This document shows, piece after piece, positions 56,309 to 64,000 of a DNA stretch of 64,000 bases. Source of the stretch: Rhodanobacteraceae bacterium. GTDB taxonomy: Bacteria > Pseudomonadota > Gammaproteobacteria > Xanthomonadales > Rhodanobacteraceae. The stretch spans positions 1 through 64,000 of the forward strand of contig JAJPHA010000050.1 in assembly GCA_021325475.1 (NCBI GenBank), written 5' to 3'. The position numbers were made by a program, and so were the translations under genes. The first letter of the stretch is position 1; every line of letters begins with the position of its first letter. Under the pieces are notes generated by a model. It saw only the letters and a list, made by a program, of their open reading frames with translations. It was not told the DNA's origin and ran no database searches.

Positions 56309-57802
56309 ATGCAGTCGAACGATCCGGCGGCGGGCGAAGACGCGCTTTCCTGGCGACAGCGCGCGCAGGCGATCTTCGCCATCGCCGCGCTCAAGCTCGT
56401 CGTGCTGCTCATCGACACCAATCCGCGCTTCTTCCTCTGGGATTCGGTCACCTACCTCGAGGGCGCGGTCGGCGGCCCGTTGCCGCGCGATCGTTCCTTC
56501 CTCTACAGCTACCTGATCCGCGCCTTCGCCGTCACCGCCCATTCGCTGCACGCGCTGGTGATCGCGCAAACCCTCGCCGGCATCGCCAGTGCGTATCTCG
56601 TGTTCCTCATCCTGCGCCGGTTTCTCTCGGTGCGGCAGCCGTTCGCACTCGCCGCCGCGCTGGTGCTCGCCGCCGCACCGGAGCAGTTGTTCTACGAACG
56701 CATGGTGATGGCCGAAGCCTTCGGCGGCCTGCTGTGGCTCGGCTACGTCGCGCTGGTGCTGGCGTATCTGCACGACGGACGATGGCGCTGGCTGCCGCTC
56801 GTCGCCCTCGTCGGCATCCTCACCATCGCGTTCCGGCTCAACGGCACCGCGGTGATCCTGTTGAGCAGCCTCACCCTGCCGCTGTGGCGCGCCTGGTGGA
56901 CGCCCGCCGCGAACCCTGCGCGCGAACGCTGGCGTCGCCTCGCCGTGCCGCTCGCGCTGGCGGTCGCCTGCACCGCGGTCGCGCACGTCGGCTACCGGCA
57001 CCTGGTCGGCGCGGTGGCGCACACGTCGCCGGGCTACATCGGCACCGAGGGTCTGTTCCTGCTCGGCTTCGTCGCGCCGGCCGTGCGCGACGAGGATTTC
57101 CGCGACACCGGCTGCGCGCCGGAGCTGCTGCGGCACGTGCGCGTGCCGCTCGCCGATCCGACGCGACGCGAAGGCCAATTGTGGCACCCGGAGGGCCTGT
57201 GGTCGGTGATGCAGCGCGAGTGCGCGCAACCCGAACAGGCCGCCGATCGTGTCGCCCGCCGCACCGTGCGCCGGATCGGCGGATGGCTGCTGCCGATGGC
57301 GTTCGCCACGGTGGCGCAATACTTCGACCGCGACGAGACCACCTGGCGCATGGACAGCGACCTCGGCCGCAAGGGCATGCTGCCGCTGGAGCTGATCGAT
57401 CTCGCGCAGAAGTATTTCTTTCTCGACGTCAAACCGATCGCGTTCACCGATACCCTGACCAGCGTCTGGTTCCAGCACAGCCGCTGGTGGCTGACCGCGA
57501 GCTTTCTGCTGGCTCCGTTCGTCGCCGTCGCCATGTATCTCGCGGTGCGGCGCTCGCGCTTCGCCGCCACCGGCAGGATGCTCGCCCTGCTCCTGTTCGG
57601 ACTGTTCCTCAGCCAGTTCCTGCTGTCGCCGGTCATCGTCTTCCGCTATCTGCATCCGTTCCCGCCGCTCATGATCCTGGCCGCGACCACGCTGCTCGCG
57701 CACACCGTGATGCCGACGCTGCGCGCGGTCATGGCGGCACGCCGACGCACCGCCGATCCGGCCGCGGCCTCGCCCGTGCGCGAGCGCGGCACGCCGGCCT
57801 GA
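56309..57802 (+). CDS. Polytopic membrane protein, possible GT-C glycosyltransferase
   Basis: A 497-aa protein with about ten hydrophobic helices. The first loop carries DTNPRFFLWDSVTYLEGA, an acidic, aromatic pattern like that of GT-C (PMT/ArnT-type) transferases. A large soluble loop (about 240-370) precedes the last helices. Lipid-linked sugar transfer is therefore possible but not shown; no polysaccharide genes flank it. It starts 81 bp after the GlgX-MalQ gene and may be read through from the glycogen operon. Confidence 0.65.
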   Translation: MQSNDPAAGEDALSWRQRAQAIFAIAALKLVVLLIDTNPRFFLWDSVTYLEGAVGGPLPRDRSFLYSYLIRAFAVTAHSLHALVIAQTLAGIASAYLVFLILRRFLSVRQPFALAAALVLAAAPEQLFYERMVMAEAFGGLLWLGYVALVLAYLHDGRWRWLPLVALVGILTIAFRLNGTAVILLSSLTLPLWRAWWTPAANPARERWRRLAVPLALAVACTAVAHVGYRHLVGAVAHTSPGYIGTEGLFLLGFVAPAVRDEDFRDTGCAPELLRHVRVPLADPTRREGQLWHPEGLWSVMQRECAQPEQAADRVARRTVRRIGGWLLPMAFATVAQYFDRDETTWRMDSDLGRKGMLPLELIDLAQKYFFLDVKPIAFTDTLTSVWFQHSRWWLTASFLLAPFVAVAMYLAVRRSRFAATGRMLALLLFGLFLSQFLLSPVIVFRYLHPFPPLMILAATTLLAHTVMPTLRAVMAARRRTADPAAASPVRERGTPA

Positions 57803-57805
57803 GCG

Positions 57806-57835
57806 GACGCCGGCGTCCATAACCGCGACGCATGG
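57806..57835 (+). promoter_or_regulatory. Probable CysB (LysR-type) box upstream of cysJ
   Basis: CCAT-N11-ATGG (57817-57835) is a dyad of the LysR T-N11-A type. It directly follows the 12-bp palindrome GACGCCGGCGTC. The same composite, including the inner bases (R)ACCGC(R)ACGC, recurs upstream of cysG at 63356-63383 in the same orientation. It lies 83 bp before the cysJ GTG and 18 bp before a TTTCGG (57854), which with CACAAT (18-bp spacing) may be the promoter. Confidence 0.6.
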
Positions 57836-57893
57836 CCACATGACGAATCGCCGTTTCGGCTGTGGTGGCGGCCGCCGCACAATGCCGCGGGCA

Positions 57894-57916
57894 TTTGGAC
57901 GTCTGGACGGCCGAAA
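57894..57916. promoter_or_regulatory. GACGTC-centred palindrome just before cysJ
   Basis: A 23-bp segment made of TTTGGACGTC followed by an imperfect mirror (TGGACGGCCGAAA). It matches the element at 63326-63348 at 19 of 23 positions; the joint consensus is a palindrome of half-site TTYGGACGTC. It ends 2 bp before the GTG at 57919 and would sit in the early leader. Tandem GACGTC units recall methionine/SAM regulators (MetJ boxes; SamR of Xanthomonadales is a candidate), but the regulator is unidentified. Confidence 0.55.
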
Positions 57917-57918
57917 CC

Positions 57919-59718
57919 GTGACCGCCGAACCGCTGCGCATCCCCGTACCGTTGCCGGAAGAGAAGGCGGCGTTGCTGACGCGCCTGGTCGACGGTCTGG
58001 AAGCGGCCGCGCTGCACTGGCTTTCCGGTTACGCGGCCGGGCTGGCGGCACGGATCGGGACCACGCCGGGCGAAGCGCCGAGCGCCGCAGTCGATGTGCC
58101 GCCGTCACCGCACGCGACGGTGGTGTTCGGCAGCCAGACCGGCAATGCCAAGCGCGTGGCGGAGACCCTCGCCCGCGAACTTGAGGCCGCCGGTCACGCC
58201 GTGCGTCTGTGGCGCGCCGACGCCTATCCGCTGCGCGAACTGAAGACCGAACGCCTGTTGTTCGTCGTCGTCAGCACGCAAGGCGACGGCGATCCGCCCG
58301 ACGACACACGCGGCTTCGTCGAATTCCTGACCGGCCCGCGCGCGCCGCGCCTGGAAACGCTGCGCTACGCCGTGTTCGCGCTCGGCGACAGCAGCTACGC
58401 GAAGTTCTGCGCGGCCGGAGCGCAGATCGACGCGCGGCTGGCCGAACTCGGCGCCGAGCGTCTGCTGGTGCGCGCGGACGCGGATGTGGACGTGGACGCC
58501 GCCGCGCGGCCGTGGTTCGCCCGGGCGCTCGCCGCGGCGCGCGAGGCGCTGCGTGTGACTACGCCCTCGGCGAAGGTGACGCCGCTGCGGCCGTCGCGCG
58601 CGTCGCCCGCATGGCACCGCGATCGGCCATTCGCGGCGGAAGTGCTCGTCAACCAGCGCATCAGCGCGCGCGACGGCACCAAGGACATCCGCCACATCGA
58701 GCTTTCGCTGCGCGAGTCGGGCCTGAGCTATGAGCCGGGCGACGCGCTCGGCGTGTGGCCGACGAATCCGCCGACGCTGGTCGATGCCCTGCTCGATGCG
58801 CTCGGCATCGACGGCGAGACCGCCGTCGCGCACGACGGCGCGACACGGCCGTTGCGCGAATGGCTTGCGACCAAGCGCGAAGTGACGCGGCTTTCCCGAT
58901 CCTTCGTCATCGCCCACGCGCTCCGCGCGCGCTGCGACGACCTCGACACCCTGGTCGCCTCGCCGGTGGCGTTGCCGCAGCTCCTCGCCGAACGGCAACT
59001 GCTCGATCTGCTGCACGCCTTCCCCGCGGCGTGGGATGCGACCGAAGTCGTCGCCGCACTGCGACCGCTCGCGCCGCGGCTGTACTCGATCGCGTCCAGC
59101 ATGAAAATCGTCGAGGACGAGGCGCATCTGACCGTCGCCCGTGTCGCTTACCGCGCCTTCGGTCGCGATCACGTCGGCGCGGCGTCGCAGTTTCTCGCCG
59201 AACGGATGGGCGGCGCGCGGGTGCCGGTCTTCATCGAGCCGAACGAGCGCTTCCGGCTGCCGCCGGACCCGGCGCGCGACATCGTCATGATCGGACCGGG
59301 CACCGGCGTGGCGCCGTTCCGCGCGTTCGTGCAGGAGCGCGCCGCGATCGGCGCGACCGGACGCAACTGGCTGTTCTTCGGCAATCCCCACCTGCGCTCG
59401 GATTTTCTCTACCAGCTCGAATGGCAACAGGCGCTGCGGCACGGCCAGCTGCATCGCCTGGACGTGGCGTTCTCGCGCGATCAGCCGCACAAGGTCTACG
59501 TGCAGCACCGCCTGCGGCGGCGTGCGCGCGAACTGTACGACTGGCTCGAAGGCGGCGCGCACGTCTATGTCTGCGGCGATGCCACGCGCATGGCGCGCGA
59601 CGTCCACGATGCCTTGCGCGACATCGTCGTCGAACAGGGCGGTCGCAGCCGCGACGACGCCGAGGCGTACCTCGCGCGCCTCGCCGCGGAACGCCGCTAT
59701 TGCCGGGACGTGTACTGA
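57919..59718 (+). CDS. cysJ: Sulfite reductase [NADPH] flavoprotein, alpha subunit
   Basis: The electron-input half of assimilatory sulfite reductase. The protein has a flavodoxin-like FMN domain ([34 protein letters not shown]), an FAD domain ([10 protein letters not shown]) and an NADPH domain ([14 protein letters not shown], ending ERRYCRDVY). Starting at the GTG 57919 gives 599 aa, exactly the E. coli length, and leaves the upstream palindrome outside the gene; the frame stays open to a GTG at 57862. The stop overlaps the cysI start by one base. PAPS-reducing and sulfite-reducing steps are encoded together. Confidence 0.95.
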   Translation: MTAEPLRIPVPLPEEKAALLTRLVDGLEAAALHWLSGYAAGLAARIGTTPGEAPSAAVDVPPSPHATVVFGSQTGNAKRVAETLARELEAAGHAVRLWRADAYPLRELKTERLLFVVVSTQGDGDPPDDTRGFVEFLTGPRAPRLETLRYAVFALGDSSYAKFCAAGAQIDARLAELGAERLLVRADADVDVDAAARPWFARALAAAREALRVTTPSAKVTPLRPSRASPAWHRDRPFAAEVLVNQRISARDGTKDIRHIELSLRESGLSYEPGDALGVWPTNPPTLVDALLDALGIDGETAVAHDGATRPLREWLATKREVTRLSRSFVIAHALRARCDDLDTLVASPVALPQLLAERQLLDLLHAFPAAWDATEVVAALRPLAPRLYSIASSMKIVEDEAHLTVARVAYRAFGRDHVGAASQFLAERMGGARVPVFIEPNERFRLPPDPARDIVMIGPGTGVAPFRAFVQERAAIGATGRNWLFFGNPHLRSDFLYQLEWQQALRHGQLHRLDVAFSRDQPHKVYVQHRLRRRARELYDWLEGGAHVYVCGDATRMARDVHDALRDIVVEQGGRSRDDAEAYLARLAAERRYCRDVY

Positions 59719-61415
59719 TGACCGTGCCCTCGCCTTCGCCGGTCGAGACGATCAAGGCCGCCAGCCGCCGGCTGCGCGGCACGCTGCGCGCGAGCCTCGC
59801 CGATCCGACGACGGGCGCGCTCGCCGACGCGGACGCACAGCTCGTCAAGTTCCACGGCAGCTACCTGCAGGACGATCGCGATCTGCGCGAGGAGCGCCGC
59901 CGGCAGAAACTCGAGCCGGCCTGGCAGTTCATGATCCGCACGCGCCTGCCCGGCGGCGTGATCGCGCCGCGGCAGTGGTTGCAGCTCGACGCCATCGCCG
60001 GCGCCTACGGCGACGGCACGCTGCGACTGACGACGCGCCAGGCGTTCCAGTTCCACGGCGTGCGCAAGCGCGACCTGCGTGCGGCGCTGCGCGCGCTCAA
60101 CGCGGTGCGCATCGACACCATCGCCGCCTGCGGCGACGTCAATCGCAACGTGCTGGTGGCCGCCAATCCGTGGCAATCGCGCACCCACGCTGCCGTGCAC
60201 GCCCTGGCGGCGCGGCTGTCGGCGCACCTGTTGCCGCGGACCCGGGCGTATCACGAGATCTGGCTGGACGAAGCCGAATCGGCGCACAGCGGCACGGAGG
60301 ACGAACCGATCTACGGCGCCGCCTATCTGCCGCGCAAGTTCAAGATCGCCTTCGCCGTGCCGCCGCACAACGACGTCGACGTGTTCGCCCACGATCTCGG
60401 CTTCATCGCCGCGATCGAGGACGGTCGGCTGGCCGGGTTCAACGTCACCGCCGGCGGCGGCCTCGGCACGAGCCACGGCGATCCGGCGACCTATCCGCGG
60501 CTGGCCGACGTGCTCGGCTTCGTCGCGCCGGACGACGTACTCGCCATCGCCGAAGCCGTGATCGCCACCCAGCGCGACTTCGGCAATCGCAGCGAGCGCA
60601 AGCGCGCCCGGCTCAAGTACACGATCGACGAGCGCGGCCTTGCCTGGTTCCGCGCGGAGATCGAACGGCGCGCCGGTTTCGCGCTCGCGCCGGCACGACC
60701 GTTCCATTTCGACCGGCGCGGCGATCGCTTCGGCTGGATCGAGGGAGAAGACGGCCGCTGGCACCTCGGCCTGCGCATCGAAGGCGGTCGCATCGCCGAT
60801 CGCGCGGGCGCGCCGCTGCGCAAGGGACTGCGCGAGATCGCGCGCGTGCATCGCGGCGAGTTCGTGCTGACGCCGAACCAGAACCTGATCGTCGCCGGCG
60901 TGGCGCCGGTCGAGCGCGCCTGGATCGAGGCGCTCGCCGTCGCCCACGGCCTCGATGCGCACCGCACGGCCACACCGCTGCGTCTGCACGCGCTCGCCTG
61001 CGTGGCCCTGCCCACCTGCCCGCTGGCGATGGCCGAGGCGGAACGCCAGCTGCCGGCGTTGCTCGACCGGCTGGAAGCCCTGCTCGCACGCCATGGCCTG
61101 CGCGATCAGCCGCTGTACTTGCGCGTGTCCGGCTGTCCGAACGGCTGCTCGCGACCCTACCTCGGCGAGATCGCCCTGATCGGCAAGGCGCCGGGCCGCT
61201 ACCACCTGATGCTCGGCGCCGATGGCGCCGGCCGGCGCCTGAATGCGCTGCACCGGGAGAACCTCGACGAGACCGCGATCCTCGCCGAACTCGACGCCTG
61301 CTTCGCCCGCTACGCCGCCGAACGCGACGCGGGCGAAGGCTTCGGCGACTTTCTCGTGCGCGTCGGCATCGCCCGCGCCACGCCGGCTTGCATTCCCCTG
61401 GAGCTACGCCCATGA
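59718..61415 (+). CDS. cysI: Sulfite reductase hemoprotein, beta subunit
   Basis: Reduces sulfite to sulfide using siroheme and a [4Fe-4S] cluster. At 565 aa it is close to E. coli CysI (570). Cluster/siroheme ligands are Cys428 and Cys434 ([15 protein letters not shown]) and Cys473 and Cys477 ([15 protein letters not shown]). The C-x5-C and C-x3-C spacing is intact. Siroheme-binding arginines lie in [13 protein letters not shown]. It is linked by TGATG to cysJ and by ATGA to cysH. The cofactor gene cysG is 2 kb downstream. Confidence 0.97.
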   Translation: MTVPSPSPVETIKAASRRLRGTLRASLADPTTGALADADAQLVKFHGSYLQDDRDLREERRRQKLEPAWQFMIRTRLPGGVIAPRQWLQLDAIAGAYGDGTLRLTTRQAFQFHGVRKRDLRAALRALNAVRIDTIAACGDVNRNVLVAANPWQSRTHAAVHALAARLSAHLLPRTRAYHEIWLDEAESAHSGTEDEPIYGAAYLPRKFKIAFAVPPHNDVDVFAHDLGFIAAIEDGRLAGFNVTAGGGLGTSHGDPATYPRLADVLGFVAPDDVLAIAEAVIATQRDFGNRSERKRARLKYTIDERGLAWFRAEIERRAGFALAPARPFHFDRRGDRFGWIEGEDGRWHLGLRIEGGRIADRAGAPLRKGLREIARVHRGEFVLTPNQNLIVAGVAPVERAWIEALAVAHGLDAHRTATPLRLHALACVALPTCPLAMAEAERQLPALLDRLEALLARHGLRDQPLYLRVSGCPNGCSRPYLGEIALIGKAPGRYHLMLGADGAGRRLNALHRENLDETAILAELDACFARYAAERDAGEGFGDFLVRVGIARATPACIPLELRP

Positions 61416-62128
61416 CGCCACCGGATCCGCTGAGCGCCGCGCAAGACGCGCGCGCACTCGCCGCATTGAACGCCTGGCTTGCCGCGCGCGACGCCCGCGA
61501 GCGCATCGCCTGGGCGCTCGCCGCGCTGCCGGGCGAACACGTGCTGTCGTCGAGTTTCGGCGCGCAGTCGGCGGCGCTGCTGCACCTCGTCACGCGCCTG
61601 CGTGCCGACACTCCGGTGGTGCTGATCGACACCGGCTATCTGTTCCCCGAAACCTACCGGTTCGCCGACGAGCTGACCGAGCGTCTGCGGCTCAACCTCA
61701 AGGTCTACCGGCCCTCGCTCAGCCGGGCCTGGATGGAGGCGCGCTTCGGTCGGCTGTGGGAGCAGGGACTCGAAGGCCTCGAGCGCTACAACCGGCTGCG
61801 CAAGGTGGAACCGATGCGCCGCGCGCTCGACGAGCTCGGCGCGCGCACCTGGATCGCCGGCCCGCGCCGCAGCCAGAGCGAATCGCGCCGCGACCTCGCC
61901 CTGCTGGAGCTGCGCGAGGGACGCTGGAAGCTGCATCCGCTCGCCGACTGGAGCGATCGCGACGTCTGGCAGTACCTGCAACGTCACGATCTGCCGTATC
62001 ACCCGCTGTGGCAGCGCGGCTATGTCTCGATCGGCGATGTGCACACGACGCGACCGTGGCAGCCCGGGATGCGCGAGGAGGACACCCGTTTCTTCGGCCT
62101 GAAGCGCGAGTGCGGGCTGCATGCCTAG
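61412..62128 (+). CDS. cysH: Phosphoadenosine phosphosulfate reductase
   Basis: Reduces PAPS to sulfite with thioredoxin. The 238-aa protein has [14 protein letters not shown] (PP-loop-like), [14 protein letters not shown], and the catalytic C-terminal ECGLH with Cys234. It lacks the CC…CxxC iron-sulfur cysteines of APS reductases, so PAPS, not APS, is the expected substrate. The thioredoxin reductase gene trxB is elsewhere in the window. It ends tail-to-tail with cysB, separated by 65 bp. Confidence 0.96.
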   Translation: MTPPDPLSAAQDARALAALNAWLAARDARERIAWALAALPGEHVLSSSFGAQSAALLHLVTRLRADTPVVLIDTGYLFPETYRFADELTERLRLNLKVYRPSLSRAWMEARFGRLWEQGLEGLERYNRLRKVEPMRRALDELGARTWIAGPRRSQSESRRDLALLELREGRWKLHPLADWSDRDVWQYLQRHDLPYHPLWQRGYVSIGDVHTTRPWQPGMREEDTRFFGLKRECGLHA

Positions 62129-62181
62129 GGACGGTTTGATCGAATCCCCGCGTTCCGGTCTTCGACTGCGACGCCGCTGCG

Positions 62182-62205
62182 CGCGCCGCGTCCTCACGCG
62201 GCGCG
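62182..62205. terminator. Hairpin between cysH and cysB
   Basis: A perfect 10-bp stem (CGCGCCGCGT and ACGCGGCGCG) with a 4-nt loop spans the cysB stop codon, in the tail-to-tail gap with cysH. No T-run follows on either strand, so its strength as a terminator is uncertain. Confidence 0.45.
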
Positions 62206-63192
62206 AACGCTGCGCGCACGCGCGGCGAGCTCGCGCCACGACGGCGGCGCCGGCCAGCGGGCGGGCTCCTCGCCAGCGAGCGCGCGGCGGAGATCGCGCC
62301 GATCGAGCTGCGGCGCGATCAGTTCGGCCAGCGCCAGGACGTAGCCGCGCGGCACGCGGTCGCGGCGCAGCACCAGCCAGCTCGTGCACGGCGGCAGGAG
62401 ATCGGCCGCGTCGAGCAGATGCAGATCCTCGGCATCTTCCGCGAGCACCGCCATCTCGGCCAGGATGCCGACGCCGAGACCGGCGCGGACGTAGGTCTTG
62501 ATCAGATCGGCGTCGCGCGAGGTGAAGGCGAAGCGCGGCGCTTCGCCGGCCGCGGCGAATGCGCGTCGCAGCGAGGATTCGGGCCGCAACACGGATTCGT
62601 AGCTCAACAGCGGATAGCGCGCGAGTTCCGCCAGACTCGGCCACCGCGCGGCGCGCGCCAGCGCATGGTCGCGTGGCACGAGCACGGCGCGCCGCCAGTG
62701 GAACAGCGGCACCGCGAGACCGCCCGCCGGCGGCTCGCCGCTGGTGCTGACGATGGCGAGGTCCGCGCGGCCGCGTTCGAACATATCGAGCACCAAGGCG
62801 TCGCCGTGCGGTTGCAGATGCACGTTGACGTCGGGATAGCGGCGTTTGAGCGCGCCGATCGCCGGCGGCAGCACGAAACGCGCCTGGGTGTGCGTGGTCG
62901 CGATCACGAGCTCGCCCGCTTCCTCGCCGCGCAGCTCGGCGGCCAGCGCGCGGATGTTGCCGGCTTCCGTGACGATCACCCGCGCGCGTTCGAGCACCTG
63001 CTGCCCGGCCGGCGTGATCGCCTGCAGACTCTTGCCGCGGCGCGAGAACAACTGGAAGCCGAGCTCGTCCTCGAGCTGCTTGAGCTGCTTGCTCAGGCCC
63101 GGTTGCGTGGCGTGCACGCGCTCGGCGGCGGCGGTGATGTTGAGACCGGAATCGGCGATGGCGATGAGGTAACGCAGCTGGGTCAGGGTCAT
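62194..63192 (-). CDS. cysB: LysR-type regulator CysB
   Basis: The activator of sulfate-assimilation genes, responding to O-acetylserine/N-acetylserine. The 332-aa protein has an N-terminal winged HTH (MTLTQLRYLIAIADSGLN, AAERVHATQPGLSKQLKQLEDELG) and the effector domain with TTHTQARFVLPP, the CysB/Cbl-specific ligand block. The ATG at 63192 matches the family N-terminus. It lies between its likely target operons cysJIH and cysG, and its own upstream gap holds the palindrome and LysR box repeated before cysJ. Confidence 0.94.
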   Translation of the reverse strand: MTLTQLRYLIAIADSGLNITAAAERVHATQPGLSKQLKQLEDELGFQLFSRRGKSLQAITPAGQQVLERARVIVTEAGNIRALAAELRGEEAGELVIATTHTQARFVLPPAIGALKRRYPDVNVHLQPHGDALVLDMFERGRADLAIVSTSGEPPAGGLAVPLFHWRRAVLVPRDHALARAARWPSLAELARYPLLSYESVLRPESSLRRAFAAAGEAPRFAFTSRDADLIKTYVRAGLGVGILAEMAVLAEDAEDLHLLDAADLLPPCTSWLVLRRDRVPRGYVLALAELIAPQLDRRDLRRALAGEEPARWPAPPSWRELAARARSVRAA

Positions 63193-63325
63193 GGAGATCG
63201 GCTCGCGGCAGGTTGTCGTCGGTGCGCGCATGCGGCGGGCGGACGACAACAACACCGCGGGCGGATCGGCAGGACGCTGGCACGGGCCGGTCGAAGCATG
63301 GTCGCGGCAGCATATCCCGTCCCGG

Positions 63326-63348
63326 TTTGGACGTCCAGACGTCCGAAC
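63326..63348. promoter_or_regulatory. GACGTC-centred palindrome between cysB and cysG
   Basis: TTTGGACGTC then its mirror (CAGACGTCCGAAC) make a near-perfect 22-bp palindrome, 19/23 identical to the cysJ element. It lies 133 bp from the cysB start and 126 bp from the cysG start, so it could serve either gene. The protein that binds it is not known. Confidence 0.55.
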
Positions 63349-63355
63349 GCATACC

Positions 63356-63383
63356 GACGCCGGCGTCATGACCGCAACGCATG
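63356..63383 (+). promoter_or_regulatory. Probable CysB (LysR-type) box upstream of cysG
   Basis: GACGCCGGCGTC runs into CAT-N11-ATG (63367-63383), the same composite as at 57806-57835, in the same direction. It is 91 bp before the cysG ATG. A TTTCCG (63403) with TAGCGT at 18-bp spacing follows 19 bp later, mirroring the TTTCGG/CACAAT arrangement at cysJ. Confidence 0.6.
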
Positions 63384-63474
63384 CCGACCTGCCCGATCGT
63401 CATTTCCGCAGCTGGCGCGGGTGCCGTAGCGTGGACCGGCCGTGCCCGTCGGGGCATTCCACTCGCGCTGGCGC

Positions 63475-64000
63475 ATGAAACTGTATCCGCTGTTCGCTGA
63501 TCTCGCCGGTCGTACCGTTCTCGTGGTTGGCGGTGGCGAGGTGGCGTTGCGCAAGATCGCCGCGCTGCTCGCGGCGGGCGCCGCCGTGCGCGTCGGCGCG
63601 CCCGCTCTGCATCCGCAGCTCGCGCAGTGGGCGGCACAGGGCCGTATCCGCCATGTGCCGGGCTTCTTTCACGAGGACTGGCTCGAGCGCGTCTGGCTGG
63701 TCATCGCCGCCACCGACGATGCCGGGACCAACCGGCAGGTCGCCGCCGCCGCCGGCGCGCGCCGGATCTGGACGAACGTGGTCGACGACGCCGCGCTGTC
63801 CAGCGTGCACGTGCCGGCGGTGGTCGACCGCGCGCCGGTGCAGATCGCGATCTCCAGCGGCGGCACGGCGCCGATGCTGGTGCGGCGGCTGCGCGAGCGC
63901 CTGGAGGCGACGCTCGATCACGCGCTCGGCCCGCTCGCCGCCCTGCTCGGACGCTACCGCCGCCGGATCCGCGCGCGGGTTCGCGACGCCGGCGCGCGCC
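63475..64000 (+). CDS. cysG: Siroheme synthase CysG, N-terminal part (cut by window end)
   Basis: Begins [20 protein letters not shown] and reads on for 175 codons to the window end without a stop. The Rossmann motif [13 protein letters not shown], the VIAATDD block and [17 protein letters not shown] (site of the conserved phosphoserine) identify the precorrin-2 dehydrogenase/ferrochelatase half. The methyltransferase half, if fused as in enteric CysG, lies beyond the window. It makes the siroheme used by CysI and shares upstream control elements with cysJ. Confidence 0.92.
   Translation, partial: MKLYPLFADLAGRTVLVVGGGEVALRKIAALLAAGAAVRVGAPALHPQLAQWAAQGRIRHVPGFFHEDWLERVWLVIAATDDAGTNRQVAAAAGARRIWTNVVDDAALSSVHVPAVVDRAPVQIAISSGGTAPMLVRRLRERLEATLDHALGPLAALLGRYRRRIRARVRDAGAR

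Noticed and set aside
57862-57918. An earlier GTG start for cysJ at 57862
   Set aside because: It would add 19 residues without family match, place the conserved palindrome inside the coding region and overlap the likely promoter. The GTG at 57919 gives exactly the E. coli length.

Overview
The window is chromosomal, GC-rich DNA (roughly two thirds or more G+C) from a gammaproteobacterium, most likely of the Xanthomonadales/Lysobacterales. The taxonomic call is an inference. It rests on the conserved gammaproteobacterial block clpS-clpA-infA-aat-trxB-ftsK-lolA-rarA-serS, on an rne/rluC divergent pair arranged as in E. coli, and on a B-type L36 gene. No phage, insertion sequence or CRISPR array is visible, and coding density is very high, with many 4-bp ATGA/GTGA stop-start overlaps.

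Positions 1-24,800 hold mainly housekeeping genes: mnmA-nudJ, clpS-clpA, infA, aat with a GNAT-like gene, trxB, ald, ftsK, lolA, a SulP transporter, rarA with an MFS gene, serS, an intact tRNA-Ser(UGA) inside what looks like a broken second tRNA-Ser, a GacA/UvrY-type regulator, rne, rluC, phhB, nfuA and two small c-type cytochromes. Positions 25,100-32,950 are an RND efflux operon (adaptor plus two different pumps) behind a palindromic operator that overlaps the -10 box. Positions 32,950-41,100 are a minus-strand run: multicopper oxidase, L36, a small exported protein, agmatine deiminase and N-carbamoylputrescine amidase (agmatine to putrescine), a TraB-family membrane protein and a DUF349 protein.

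Positions 41,100-56,230 look like a low-oxygen/energy-reserve island: a nitroreductase-like protein, a CapV-like patatin, a flavodoxin, a CBS-pair protein, an MgtA-type P-ATPase, and a full glycogen set (glgA divergent from glgP-glgB and a GlgX-MalQ fusion). Two nearly identical FNR/ANR-type boxes (TTGATCCASGTCAA) and one weaker copy sit in its intergenic gaps. This ties stress functions and glycogen turnover to one oxygen-responsive regulator by inference.

Positions 57,800-64,000 are the sulfate-assimilation locus: cysJ-cysI-cysH, convergent cysB, and divergent cysG, which makes the siroheme that CysI needs and is cut by the window end. Two sequence elements recur upstream of both cysJ and cysG: a LysR-type CAT-N11-ATG box, probably bound by the CysB encoded between them, and a 22-bp GACGTC-centred palindrome of unknown owner. 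The least expected items are this duplicated control architecture, the FNR-marked island, the one-chain GlgX-MalQ enzyme, the orphan CapV-like patatin and the interrupted tRNA-Ser.
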